Shown piece after piece: positions 23,621 to 30,639 of a DNA stretch of 38,183 nucleotides; the first letter of the stretch is position 1; each line of letters opens with the position of its first letter. The DNA is from CAYOPE01 sp964405805 (GTDB taxonomy: Bacteria > Patescibacteriota > Doudnabacteria > UBA920 > O2-02-FULL-48-8), in the NCBI GenBank assembly GCA_964405805.1, contig CAYOPE010000005.1, forward strand, positions 1 through 38,183, in the 5' to 3' direction. A program made the translations under genes and the position numbers. Below the pieces are notes generated by a model. The model was not told the origin of the DNA, did not search any database, and saw only the letters and a list, made by a program, of their open reading frames with translations.

Positions 23621-26178
23621 GGGCCAGTTTGAATGTTGACGAAGATGCTGTTTTGGACCGAGCCGCCATTCGTAAGATGCGCAGTGGCGGTCAGGACCGA
23701 AACTCCATTATTGAGCTGGTTAACAGTGAATCCATAAGGTGCGGAATTTCTAGTGCCCACGAAGTTGCCGTTTACAGTCAGGTCAATGCTGGTCGGAGCT
23801 ATACCATTCGGGCTAACTTGTACAAAGAACGGGAGGTTTTTTATGACTTGATTGTTAGCTGGAGTGATGAAATTCAGGCTGCTAAAGCCAAAGTTGCCAC
23901 TAGGGGTGGTGGATCCATCATCTTCCTCAGTTGGCGGATAATTATAGCCATTGAGAGCAGCCCAAGCTTGTACTGCTCCTTCCCAATTTGGATTATCGGG
24001 CATTTCTGAATGAATGACTGTGTAAACTCGAGTTTCGACCGCATCAGGAGAAGTGAGGTTATTGGCTTTTTTCCCGTTGTATTTATTAACTTTCACTGCC
24101 ACGTGGACATTATCAAAATCTTTTGGTAACGCAAAACTGGCAAAGACTTCTGTCTTGGTCGAAGGAGTGTATTCAGTTGGCAGTTTTCCTGAAATTGCAT
24201 CCACAACCAGGTGTTGAATGCCGGATGGTTCTAAAAATTGCTCTGGGGTAGTATTTTTTAGTGCTTCGCGCATGAACTGATTCCAGATTGGTGCGGCGAC
24301 TACCACACCATCAGCACCCTGGCGCATAGGTGTGTAGTCATTATTACCAGCCCAGACTCCTGCTACTAAAGAAGGAGTAAAGCCAAGGGTCCAGCCATCG
24401 CGCCAGGCCTGAGTGGTTCCAGTTTTTGCAGCCACTACGCGGTCCGGTAGAATCAATGGTGAATTGGGGCCAAAAATGAAAGAGCGAGCGTCATTGTCAG
24501 TCATAATGCTGACGAGTTCGTAAGCAATTTGCGGATCCAGGACTTGATCTCCTAGTTTGTCTTGATATTCATCTAAAGTTTTCCCACCGCTATCTTCAAC
24601 TTTAAGAATCGGTGTTTGATCTTGCCGTACTCCACCATTGGCCAATACTCCAAATGCTGAGACATGATCAAGTAACTTTACTTCACAGCCTCCCAAAACC
24701 AAAGATAATCCGCAGCGATCAGTGTTGATATCAGAAGTAATACCCATATCTTTGGCTGTATCAATGGCGTTTTGGACACCTACTAGAGCTAGGGTTTTTA
24801 CAGCTGGAATGTTGAGAGAGCCAGCAAGCGCTTTTCTGATATTTACGATGCCATGGTTTTGGCCATCATAGTTGTCTGGCGCGTAGTCTTTGCCAGCATA
24901 AGTTCCGAAATCAGTTTTAACGTCCACAAGCATAGTCGCTGGACTCATGCCTTGTTTGAAAGCTGTGGCATAGACGTAAGGCTTAAACGAAGAGCCAGGC
25001 TGGCGCTCAGCCAAAGTGACATTGACCTGGCCATCGTGCGCGTCGTCAAAATAGTCTCTAGAACCGACCATGGCCAGGATTTGTCCGGTCTTTGGGTCAA
25101 TTGCTACGAGACCAGCGTTTGAAGCGTGATTATATTTTTCATTTTTCGCGACTCCATCAGTCACAGCTTTTTCTGCAGCTTGCTGCATGTTCCAGTCAAG
25201 CGTGGTCGTGACTTTGAGCCCCCCTTCTTCTAAAGTTTTTTCACCGTACTTTTGAGCTAAGAGATTTTCGACGTACAAGACAAAGTGAGGAGCGAGGATA
25301 GCATCTTTAATTTTGCTGAAACTAACTTTCTCAGCTTTGGCCTGATCATGTCTTTCCTGACTGATGTATCCCTGGTCAAACATTTGATCCAAGACCAGAT
25401 TTTTTCGAGCTTCGAGTTTTTCAGGATTGGTATTGTAGTAAGTTGGTGCTTGGGGCAGAGCTGCCAGATACGCTGACTCAGCCAGTGTTAGGTCTTTAGC
25501 GTGTTTGCCAAAGTAAGTCTGTGAAGCGGCTTCAATGCCATAGGCGTTGCGGCCATACGGAATTTCATTTAAGTAAAGTTTCAAAATGTCATTTTTGGAA
25601 AATTTTTGTCCGATTTCGATGGCCAAAACAATTTCTTTAATTTTTCTGGTAAAAGTTTTTTCACGAGTCAGAATCGCATTGCGGACGAATTGTTGGGTAA
25701 TGGTCGAGCCACCTTGGGAAGCACTTACATGAGTTATATCGACAAAAATAGAGCGTAAAATTCCCTTCCAATCCACTCCCGGGTTTTTATAAAAGTTTTT
25801 GTCTTCAATAGCAATCGAGGCCTGCTTGGCATAGTCTGGAATGTCTGAAAGATTTACTAAGGTACGCTTGGCCTCGCCATGAACTTCGTAGAGAAGAGTG
25901 TTTCCATCTCTGGCATAAATTTTCGTTGACTGAGCCACGGTCCGATCATTAAGTTTGTTTGGGTCAGGCAAACTTAGAGATACAACTGCAAAAGTCAGGC
26001 TGCCGACGAGGAGGAAAATTGCTCCCAAGTAAAGGATGACGCGAAGAATTTTTCTGCGTAAAGTTTTTTCAGTCTTTAGTTTCTGCCAAAAATAAGCAGG
26101 GACTCCGGCTAGACTTTTTAGGACTTTTCGAAGGCCAGGCTTATGATTTCGATTCCAACTAGAATAATATTGCGCCAT
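23617..26178 (-). CDS. Class A penicillin-binding protein (PBP1A-like)
   Basis: Bifunctional peptidoglycan glycosyltransferase/transpeptidase, 853 residues. An N-terminal cytoplasmic tail is followed by a membrane helix (about 46-70). The GT51 domain has EDKNFYKNPGVD (catalytic Glu about 125) and GGSTITQQFVRN. The transpeptidase has SSFK (396-399), SLN (454-456) and KTGT (585-588). A C-terminal Ig-like domain (about 770-853, FITPANNQVIKNLPF) may bind wall or surface glycan. Named mrcA/ponA-type by architecture; I do not assign a symbol. An AGTAGG ribosome-binding-like site precedes the ATG. Confidence 0.95.
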   Translation of the reverse strand: MAQYYSSWNRNHKPGLRKVLKSLAGVPAYFWQKLKTEKTLRRKILRVILYLGAIFLLVGSLTFAVVSLSLPDPNKLNDRTVAQSTKIYARDGNTLLYEVHGEAKRTLVNLSDIPDYAKQASIAIEDKNFYKNPGVDWKGILRSIFVDITHVSASQGGSTITQQFVRNAILTREKTFTRKIKEIVLAIEIGQKFSKNDILKLYLNEIPYGRNAYGIEAASQTYFGKHAKDLTLAESAYLAALPQAPTYYNTNPEKLEARKNLVLDQMFDQGYISQERHDQAKAEKVSFSKIKDAILAPHFVLYVENLLAQKYGEKTLEEGGLKVTTTLDWNMQQAAEKAVTDGVAKNEKYNHASNAGLVAIDPKTGQILAMVGSRDYFDDAHDGQVNVTLAERQPGSSFKPYVYATAFKQGMSPATMLVDVKTDFGTYAGKDYAPDNYDGQNHGIVNIRKALAGSLNIPAVKTLALVGVQNAIDTAKDMGITSDINTDRCGLSLVLGGCEVKLLDHVSAFGVLANGGVRQDQTPILKVEDSGGKTLDEYQDKLGDQVLDPQIAYELVSIMTDNDARSFIFGPNSPLILPDRVVAAKTGTTQAWRDGWTLGFTPSLVAGVWAGNNDYTPMRQGADGVVVAAPIWNQFMREALKNTTPEQFLEPSGIQHLVVDAISGKLPTEYTPSTKTEVFASFALPKDFDNVHVAVKVNKYNGKKANNLTSPDAVETRVYTVIHSEMPDNPNWEGAVQAWAALNGYNYPPTEEDDGSTTPSGNFGFSSLNFITPANNQVIKNLPFFVQVSPNGIAPTSIDLTVNGNFVGTRNSAPYGFTVNQLNNGVSVLTATAHLTNGGSVQNSIFVNIQTGP

Positions 26179-26209
26179 ATAATGCCTACTAATGATACCA
26201 AAAAACTGG

Positions 26210-26215
26210 TATAAT
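26210..26215 (+). promoter_or_regulatory. tyrS -10 element
   Basis: TATAAT 10 nt before the tyrS ATG, so the expected transcript would have a leader of about 4 nt, nearly leaderless. No clear -35 box or Shine-Dalgarno site. Confidence 0.45.
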
Positions 26216-26225
26216 TAGAATACCT

Positions 26226-27416
26226 ATGAATAAAAACGACGCAATTGATGAATTGTTAACACGTCGGATTGGACTAACTGACGGTAGAAGAGACGTCCAG
26301 CCTTCCCTAGACGAAATCAAGAAAAGATTGTCGGCTGGAAAAAATCTAAGAGTATACTTGGGAATAGATCCTACAGGTCCTGATTTACATTTGGGGCACA
26401 CTATCCCCTTACTTTTTTTGAAGCAACTGCTAGATCTAGGTCATCAGCCAGTTTTGCTCATTGGGGATTTTACAGCAACGATCGGTGATCCAACTGGCAA
26501 GGAAGTGACAAGAGAGCCGTTGTCTAAAGAGCAAGTAGCTCACAATATGAAAAAATACCTTGACCAGGTGTACAAAATTTTACCCAAAGGATCATTTGAA
26601 GTGGTATACAATAGTTCTTGGTTATCAAAATTTTCTATTGATAAATTTTTTCAATTACTGAGTAATGTAACCGTGCAGCAATTGATAGCTCGTTCTATGT
26701 TTCGGGAGAGAATGGATAAAAAAAGTCCTTTGGCAGTCCATGAGTTTTTATATCCTGTTATGGTCGGTTATGATTCGGTAGCTTTGGAAATAGATGGAGA
26801 GGTTGGTGGTATAGATCAATGGTTTAATATGGGTATCGGAAGAGATTTAGAGAAGAAGTTGTTGAATAAAGATAAGATGGTTTTTGCGACCAGATTACTG
26901 GTCGATGCTGAATCAGGGAAAAAGATGAGTAAAACTGAAGGCGGTTTGATATCATTATCTGATTCGCCAAATGATATGTTTAGGAAAGTTATGGAATCAA
27001 TTCCTGACGAAATGATTGTTACAGTATTTGAACTTTGCACAGAAAAAGACACGAAGTGGATAAAAGATAATTTATCTAGAACCAAAAAAGATCCTTTAGC
27101 ATTTAAAAAAGATCTAGCAAACGAACTAGTAACTATGTACCACTTTCAAAGTGCGGCCAAAGAGGCTCGAGCAGAATGGGAGCGAGTAGTTAGCAAAAAA
27201 GAAAAGCCATCCCAGATCGAAGAAATGAAAGTGAAAGCTAGAAATATTGTCGATGTTCTTGTCGAAACCAAACTTGCAGCAAGTAAGAGCGAAGCGAAAA
27301 GATTGATTGAACAGAAAGGCGTGAAAGTGGATGACCAGGTAGCATCTGAAGAAACTCAAGCAGGTTCAGGCTCTCTCATCCAAGTTGGAAAACGAAAGTT
27401 TATAAAAATTAAATAG
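26226..27416 (+). CDS. tyrS: Tyrosyl-tRNA synthetase
   Basis: Charges tRNA-Tyr; 396 residues. Class I signature HLGH at 55-58 (LGIDPTGPDLHLGHT), GDFTATIGDPTGK, Tyr-binding VGYDSVALE and GGIDQWFN, KMSKT at 233-237, and a C-terminal S4 RNA-binding domain (KLAASKSEAKRLIEQKGVKVDDQ). Full length. By eye it is more AT-rich than the flanking pbp gene, possibly a different history; not conclusive. Alone on its transcript, followed by a repeat cluster and terminator. Confidence 0.95.
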   Translation: MNKNDAIDELLTRRIGLTDGRRDVQPSLDEIKKRLSAGKNLRVYLGIDPTGPDLHLGHTIPLLFLKQLLDLGHQPVLLIGDFTATIGDPTGKEVTREPLSKEQVAHNMKKYLDQVYKILPKGSFEVVYNSSWLSKFSIDKFFQLLSNVTVQQLIARSMFRERMDKKSPLAVHEFLYPVMVGYDSVALEIDGEVGGIDQWFNMGIGRDLEKKLLNKDKMVFATRLLVDAESGKKMSKTEGGLISLSDSPNDMFRKVMESIPDEMIVTVFELCTEKDTKWIKDNLSRTKKDPLAFKKDLANELVTMYHFQSAAKEARAEWERVVSKKEKPSQIEEMKVKARNIVDVLVETKLAASKSEAKRLIEQKGVKVDDQVASEETQAGSGSLIQVGKRKFIKIK

Positions 27417-27538
27417 ATCGCCACGCGACTGCCAAAATTAGTTCTTAAAGATAAAGCAGTCGCTCGCGATGGTCAGTAACCATTGCGAGGAGGCCGAGAG
27501 TTCAAGCTTTGATTTAGCTTGGCGGCCGACGAAGCAAT
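27417..27538. repeat. Cluster of nested inverted repeats after tyrS
   Basis: Two large stem-loops in series. The first pairs ATCGC/GCGACTGC (27417-27432) with GCAGTCGC/GCGAT (27456-27470). The second runs from CATTGC (27481) to GCAAT (27534-27538) and contains CAAGCT-N7-AGCTTG and AGGCCGA/GGCGGCC-like arms. No T-run follows either. By form they are dispersed intergenic repeats; an RNA role is possible but not shown. Together with 27546-27635 this 219-nt gap has no gene. Confidence 0.7.
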
Positions 27539-27545
27539 CTAAATC

Positions 27546-27572
27546 CAGGCCTTGCTCCTGGGCCTGTTTTTT
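27546..27572 (+). terminator. tyrS terminator, fused to the next promoter
   Basis: CAGGCC-N9-GGCCTG followed by TTTTTT. The loop holds the TTGCTC that serves as -35 box of the next gene, so terminator and promoter share the same bases. Confidence 0.75.
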
Positions 27573-27580
27573 AGTATACT
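27552..27580 (+). promoter_or_regulatory. Promoter of the first GC-rich orphan gene
   Basis: TTGCTC (27552-27557), 17-nt spacer, TATACT (27575-27580). A 28070-28098 copy has the same hexamer, spacing and T-run. Confidence 0.65.
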
Positions 27581-27635
27581 TGAATGCTTGCTTACCCGGA
27601 CGTTAACCGGGCGCATAGCGTGTAGGAGGAATGCC

Positions 27636-27935
27636 ATGAGAGTTCGAAACAAGCCGAGCGCTACGGTGTATCGTGAAGAACTTCGTCAGGCCGGCCTGAG
27701 CGACGAGAAGGTCAACCTGGTCATGAAGGCGTCGCGCGGCCAGTCCGGCAGTCTGTCGATCGTGAAGATGGCCGACGCGCTGGCCCGTCACAAGGTGGCG
27801 AACGCCGAAGCGATCATCGCCCGCACCCGTGGCCTCAGCACGGAGCAGCCCGCGGCGCCTGTCGTCGAGGCTCCGGCGTCCGGTCAGGGCGTGGGCTCGG
27901 GCGAGCCGGTCACGGAGGGAGTCGCCCAGGGGTAG
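27636..27935 (+). CDS. GC-rich orphan gene, unknown function (99 aa)
   Basis: Product starts MRVRNKPSATVYREELRQAG. The first 70 residues are basic and helical (GLSDEKVNLVMKASR, KMADALARHKVANAEAIIA), and the last 30 are Ala/Pro/Gly-rich and disordered. An in-frame upstream extension exists, but AGGAGG 7 nt before this ATG decides the start. The coding sequence is far richer in GC, especially at third positions, than its neighbours, which suggests a different origin. It has its own promoter and a strong terminator. Not recognised. Confidence 0.7.
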   Translation: MRVRNKPSATVYREELRQAGLSDEKVNLVMKASRGQSGSLSIVKMADALARHKVANAEAIIARTRGLSTEQPAAPVVEAPASGQGVGSGEPVTEGVAQG

Positions 27936-27966
27936 GCGATCGTCGTCGTGAGTGGGGACACACAAG

Positions 27967-28005
27967 GGGTCAGCGGCCGCAAAGCTGCTGACCCTGTTTT
28001 ATTTT
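27967..28005 (+). terminator. Terminator of the first GC-rich orphan gene
   Basis: GGGTCAGC (27967-27974) pairs with GCTGACCC (27987-27994), with inner GGC/GCT pairing, followed by TGTTTTATTTT. Confidence 0.85.
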
Positions 28006-28008
28006 CCT

Positions 28009-28052
28009 GATTGTACATCTTTTTGCTCCCCCGTGCATTTTTATGTACAATC
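28009..28052. repeat. Inverted repeat GATTGTACAT / ATGTACAATC
   Basis: Perfect 10-bp arms at 28009-28018 and 28043-28052 around a 24-nt centre, followed by TTTTTT (28054-28059). It lies between the two orphan genes. It could be an operator, a recombination/insertion footprint or a second terminator. Confidence 0.7.
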
Positions 28053-28069
28053 GTTTTTTAACAGGAGCC

Positions 28070-28098
28070 TTGCTCCGGGGTCTGTTTTTTGTTATGCT
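28070..28098 (+). promoter_or_regulatory. Promoter of the second GC-rich orphan gene
   Basis: TTGCTC (28070-28075), 17-nt spacer, TATGCT (28093-28098), overlapping the hairpin GGAGC-CTT-GCTCC (28064-28076) and a T-run (28085-28090). About 27 of 30 positions match the module at 27550-27580. Confidence 0.65.
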
Positions 28099-28140
28099 GG
28101 GTTACTTGCTACTGGGACAAAACTGGAATGAGGAGGACCC

Positions 28141-28365
28141 ATGCCAATTGAGTTGGATCTGGTGGGTGAGGCGATCGCGAAAGTTCCGAGGGTGGGCAGG
28201 AAGGGAGCGGCGAACATCGTTCGCAAGATCAAAGAAATCGCTGGCGAAAAGACCTACGCCAACTTTCTGCGACAAGCAGAAGAAGCTGGTAGATTTCGTC
28301 GACTCAGCGAGGCGAACCCGCCGCATCCCGGAATGAACGACGGCCATCCCACACCCGAGCGGTAG
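28141..28365 (+). CDS. GC-rich orphan gene, unknown function (74 aa)
   Basis: Product starts MPIELDLVGEAIAKVPRVGR. Basic and mostly helical in residues 1-55 (KGAANIVRKIKEIAGEKTYANFLRQAEEAGRFRRL), with a polar Pro/His-rich tail. AGGAGG lies 5 nt before ATG. GC-rich like the 27636 gene, but the two proteins show no similarity I can see. It ends 8 nt from the ruvC stop on the other strand. Not recognised; nucleic-acid binding is only a guess from charge. Confidence 0.65.
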   Translation: MPIELDLVGEAIAKVPRVGRKGAANIVRKIKEIAGEKTYANFLRQAEEAGRFRRLSEANPPHPGMNDGHPTPER

Positions 28366-28373
28366 CCCCGGCC

Positions 28374-28835
28374 TCAGCGCCCGATTCCCGCCCAAGCTAT
28401 GGCTGCAGCGTCTGCTGCGTCATCTGGCTTGGGCACTTTTTTTAATTTCAGTAAAGTCTGGACCATGCGCTGAACCTGTTTTTTGTCCGCTTTGCCATAG
28501 CCAGTGGCAGCGATTTTGACTTGTAGCGGCGTCACTTCTACGATCTTCAAGCTGTGCTCAGCCGCAGTAAGCAGTACCACTCCCCTGGCTTGGGCTACAC
28601 TCATCACGGTCTTCGCGTTCGAAAAGAAAAACAGGGACTCGACACAGATAGCATCAGGTTTCCATTTTTTTATAAGGCCAACCAGGTCTTTTTTTATTTC
28701 CAGAAGCCGTACAGGATCCGGATTTTTATCCGTAGTAATACAGCCGCACTCTTTGAGTGTGATACTGTTGCCAGTTTGTTCGAGGATTGCATAGCCTGTG
28801 CGGCCGAGGCCAGGGTCGATTCCAAGTATTCTCAT
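28374..28835 (-). CDS. ruvC: Holliday junction resolvase RuvC
   Basis: Endonuclease that resolves Holliday junctions; 153 residues, normal length. Acidic active-site residues are visible: Asp7 in GIDPGLGRTGYA, Glu66 in CVESLFFF, and Asp139/Asp142 in KPDDAADAAAIA. Usually directly after yebC; here a GxxExxY gene lies between them. No clear promoter or Shine-Dalgarno site; it probably depends on transcription from upstream. Confidence 0.95.
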   Translation of the reverse strand: MRILGIDPGLGRTGYAILEQTGNSITLKECGCITTDKNPDPVRLLEIKKDLVGLIKKWKPDAICVESLFFFSNAKTVMSVAQARGVVLLTAAEHSLKIVEVTPLQVKIAATGYGKADKKQVQRMVQTLLKLKKVPKPDDAADAAAIAWAGIGR

Positions 28836-28836
28836 A

Positions 28837-29299
28837 AGTATCGATGCGAATATACTAATTTACTAATGATACTAATAATAAGCTAGAAAAATCTCTTTCT
28901 AGCATCTGTTTCAATTCTAACAATTCTGACCGGTTTTAGATAACGATTCTGAAAATTAACCAGAAGCGCTAAATCTTTTTTTGTGGATTGCAAATAGCGC
29001 TGACTTTGATAAAAATCCTGCTTTAAGATTAGGCGTTTTGATTTGATTTCCAAGATAATCTTGTCGTCAACTAGAAAATCGAGGACGTTTCCTGTGTCTA
29101 CGACCCGGTGTTCTCGCTTGTACGGGATTTTGGCTTCTTTCAGCAAGTCTTCTATTGCGTCTGCGTATTGCTTTTCACGAGCAAACCTCCCTAGGTTGTT
29201 ATGCACACTGAAACAAATGCCTGTGAGTGTATATGATAACTGCGGGTGTATTAATTTATTTGTATAATTAGTATTCATTTGTATATTAGTATCGATACT
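28837..29299. mobile_element. Candidate GxxExxY cassette with terminal inverted repeats
   Basis: AGTATCGAT at 28837-28845 and its complement ATCGATACT at 29291-29299 bound a 463-bp segment. Inside each end, runs of ACTAAT-type units follow in mirror orientation (28852-28877 and 29253-29290). The segment holds only the GxxExxY gene and separates ruvC from yebC, genes normally adjacent. No transposase is present, so any movement would need help in trans. Mobility is inferred. Confidence 0.5.
28883..29278 (-). CDS. GxxExxY-family protein (PD-(D/E)XK-like)
   Basis: 131 residues from MNTNYTNKLIHPQL. The motif Gly-x4-Glu-x2-Tyr appears in LGRFAREKQYADAIEDLL, followed by VLDFLVDDKIILEIKSKR, which carries the Asp and the Glu-x-Lys of a PD-(D/E)XK nuclease fold, and QSQRYLQSTKKDLALLVNF. 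Common in CPR and Bacteroidetes; biological role not established. The frame extends upstream to 29320, but that part overlaps yebC; the start codons lie inside the ACTAAT-like repeats. Confidence 0.85.
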   Translation of the reverse strand: MNTNYTNKLIHPQLSYTLTGICFSVHNNLGRFAREKQYADAIEDLLKEAKIPYKREHRVVDTGNVLDFLVDDKIILEIKSKRLILKQDFYQSQRYLQSTKKDLALLVNFQNRYLKPVRIVRIETDARKRFF

Positions 29300-30011
29300 A
29301 CACAGTGTTTGCGTGTACATTAACTACATCCTCATCATTCTCTAGCGATTCAATCAAACTTTCAACTTTCAATCTATCCGACTCATCCAAGCTAATTGAT
29401 TGCTGTGGGCGCATGATGGATTCAGAAGACAGGACTTTGATCTCTTTACTCTCGATAAATTTTTTAATTTTTTCTAGGTCCAATGTCAAAGTATAAATTT
29501 CTAAGCCTTCTTCGGTTTCTTTTACATCCTCCACTCCTTGATCGATCAGTTCTAAAGAAAGATTCTCGGTTCCTGGCTGCTTTTCGACCAAGATTTGGCC
29601 TTTGGACTCAAACATCCATGTCACTGATCCTTGCTCGCCCATGCGGCCATTGTGTTTGTTGAAAATATTGCGGATATTCTGAGTCGTGCGGTTTTTATTA
29701 TCAGTGATAGCCTCGACTATGAAAGCCGATCCTGCCGGCCCATAGCCTTCACAGATGACTTGTTCGATAGCTTCTTTGCCTTCGCCTGATCCTTTTTTGA
29801 TGGCGCGATCAATATTATCTGCAGGCATGGCTGACTCGCGTGCTTTATCCAAAGCCTGTCGCAGTTTGAAATTGAAACTAGGATCAGCTCCACCCCCAGC
29901 TTTTACAGCTACAGAAATATTTTTGGCTAATTTCGTAAACAGCTGACCACGCTTGGCATCAGCTGCGCCTTTGGCCCTTTTGATTGTCGCCCATTTACTG
30001 TGGCCGGACAT
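29298..30011 (-). CDS. yebC: YebC/PmpR-family protein
   Basis: 237 residues, full length, starting MSGHSKWATIKRAKGAADAKRG, the family hallmark. Further conserved parts are GGGADPSFNFKLRQALDKA, MPADNIDRAIKKG and GYGPAGSAFIVEAITDNKNRT. YebC proteins were described as transcriptional regulators and more recently as ribosome-associated factors helping translation of proline-rich stretches (family knowledge). TATAAT sits 6 nt before ATG, a probable leaderless start. Its stop codon touches the edge of the GxxExxY cassette. Confidence 0.96.
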   Translation of the reverse strand: MSGHSKWATIKRAKGAADAKRGQLFTKLAKNISVAVKAGGGADPSFNFKLRQALDKARESAMPADNIDRAIKKGSGEGKEAIEQVICEGYGPAGSAFIVEAITDNKNRTTQNIRNIFNKHNGRMGEQGSVTWMFESKGQILVEKQPGTENLSLELIDQGVEDVKETEEGLEIYTLTLDLEKIKKFIESKEIKVLSSESIMRPQQSISLDESDRLKVESLIESLENDEDVVNVHANTV

Positions 30012-30023
30012 AAAAGCATTATA
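30012..30023 (-). promoter_or_regulatory. Leaderless -10 element for yebC
   Basis: Minus-strand TATAAT-GCTTTT-ATG. It follows directly on the terminator T-run of the upstream gene. Confidence 0.6.
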
Positions 30024-30025
30024 TC

Positions 30026-30049
30026 AAAAAACCGCCGAAGGGCGGTTTT
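30026..30049 (-). terminator. Terminator of the gyrA-deaminase transcript
   Basis: ACCGCC-GAAG-GGCGGT with flanking A- and T-runs, beginning right at the stop of the deaminase-like gene. Confidence 0.85.
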
Positions 30050-30638
30050 AGAAACCACTGGCTCTGGGTAATACTTCGTCTTCGTATAATGCTAGAAGCT
30101 GATCTACTGTTCTTTCTTCTTCAACCCATTTGCCATCTTTATCGGTTTTAGAGTCATTGACATTACACATAATGCTGTCACCTCGGAGAATCCCTTTATC
30201 AAGGAGTGCTCTTAACATGGCTCGGCAGTCGGCGCAGGGATGCAGCGCATCGTGCTCGTGAGCGTCACCTGTAGAACTTTCTTTAGACACAGTGACCATG
30301 GCCACAATTAGCTCCGCATCATTATCTATGGCTTTTCCTACAGCAGCTCGCTCGCCACACTTTTTTTGAGAACCCTTAAAAGAAGGTTTCTCTTTATCTT
30401 TAAAATTGTGTCCTGTAAAAATACTATAGTCTCGTTTGCCATCGCCAGGCATAGTCATGACCGATGCCCCGACATGAAAGCCTCGATATGAGAAGGCCCA
30501 GTCTCTTTCTTGAGCTGCCGCTGTGATGAGATCTTGCTTGAAAAATTCACGGTAATTTCGAACATGCTCAGTCATATCCACTGGTTCGTCTTCGCGATCT
30601 CTATTCCATTCTGAAAAATTATGAACTTCAGCTTGCAT
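30048..30638 (-). CDS. Cytidine deaminase-like protein
   Basis: 196 residues. The zinc deaminase signature is present: KKCGERAAV (Cys94, catalytic Glu96) and HPCADCRAM (Cys135, Cys138), with FHVGASV earlier as in cytidine deaminases. It is longer than the usual 130-150 residues, with an extra charged N-terminus (1-45) and a long C-terminal tail. The substrate may be cytidine or a related base. ATG 30638 lies 1 nt after the gyrA stop; an upstream extension inside gyrA is unlikely. Confidence 0.8.
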   Translation of the reverse strand: MQAEVHNFSEWNRDREDEPVDMTEHVRNYREFFKQDLITAAAQERDWAFSYRGFHVGASVMTMPGDGKRDYSIFTGHNFKDKEKPSFKGSQKKCGERAAVGKAIDNDAELIVAMVTVSKESSTGDAHEHDALHPCADCRAMLRALLDKGILRGDSIMCNVNDSKTDKDGKWVEEERTVDQLLALYEDEVLPRASGF

Positions 30639-30639
30639 A

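Noticed and set aside
27603..27965. 120-codon minus-strand frame over the GC-rich orphan gene
   Set aside because: High GC leaves antisense frames open. The plus-strand gene has promoter, AGGAGG and terminator in the right order; the minus frame has none.
28043..28336. 97-codon plus frame overlapping the 28141 gene in another frame
   Set aside because: It would be read through the promoter and lacks a ribosome-binding site, while ATG 28141 has AGGAGG at good spacing.
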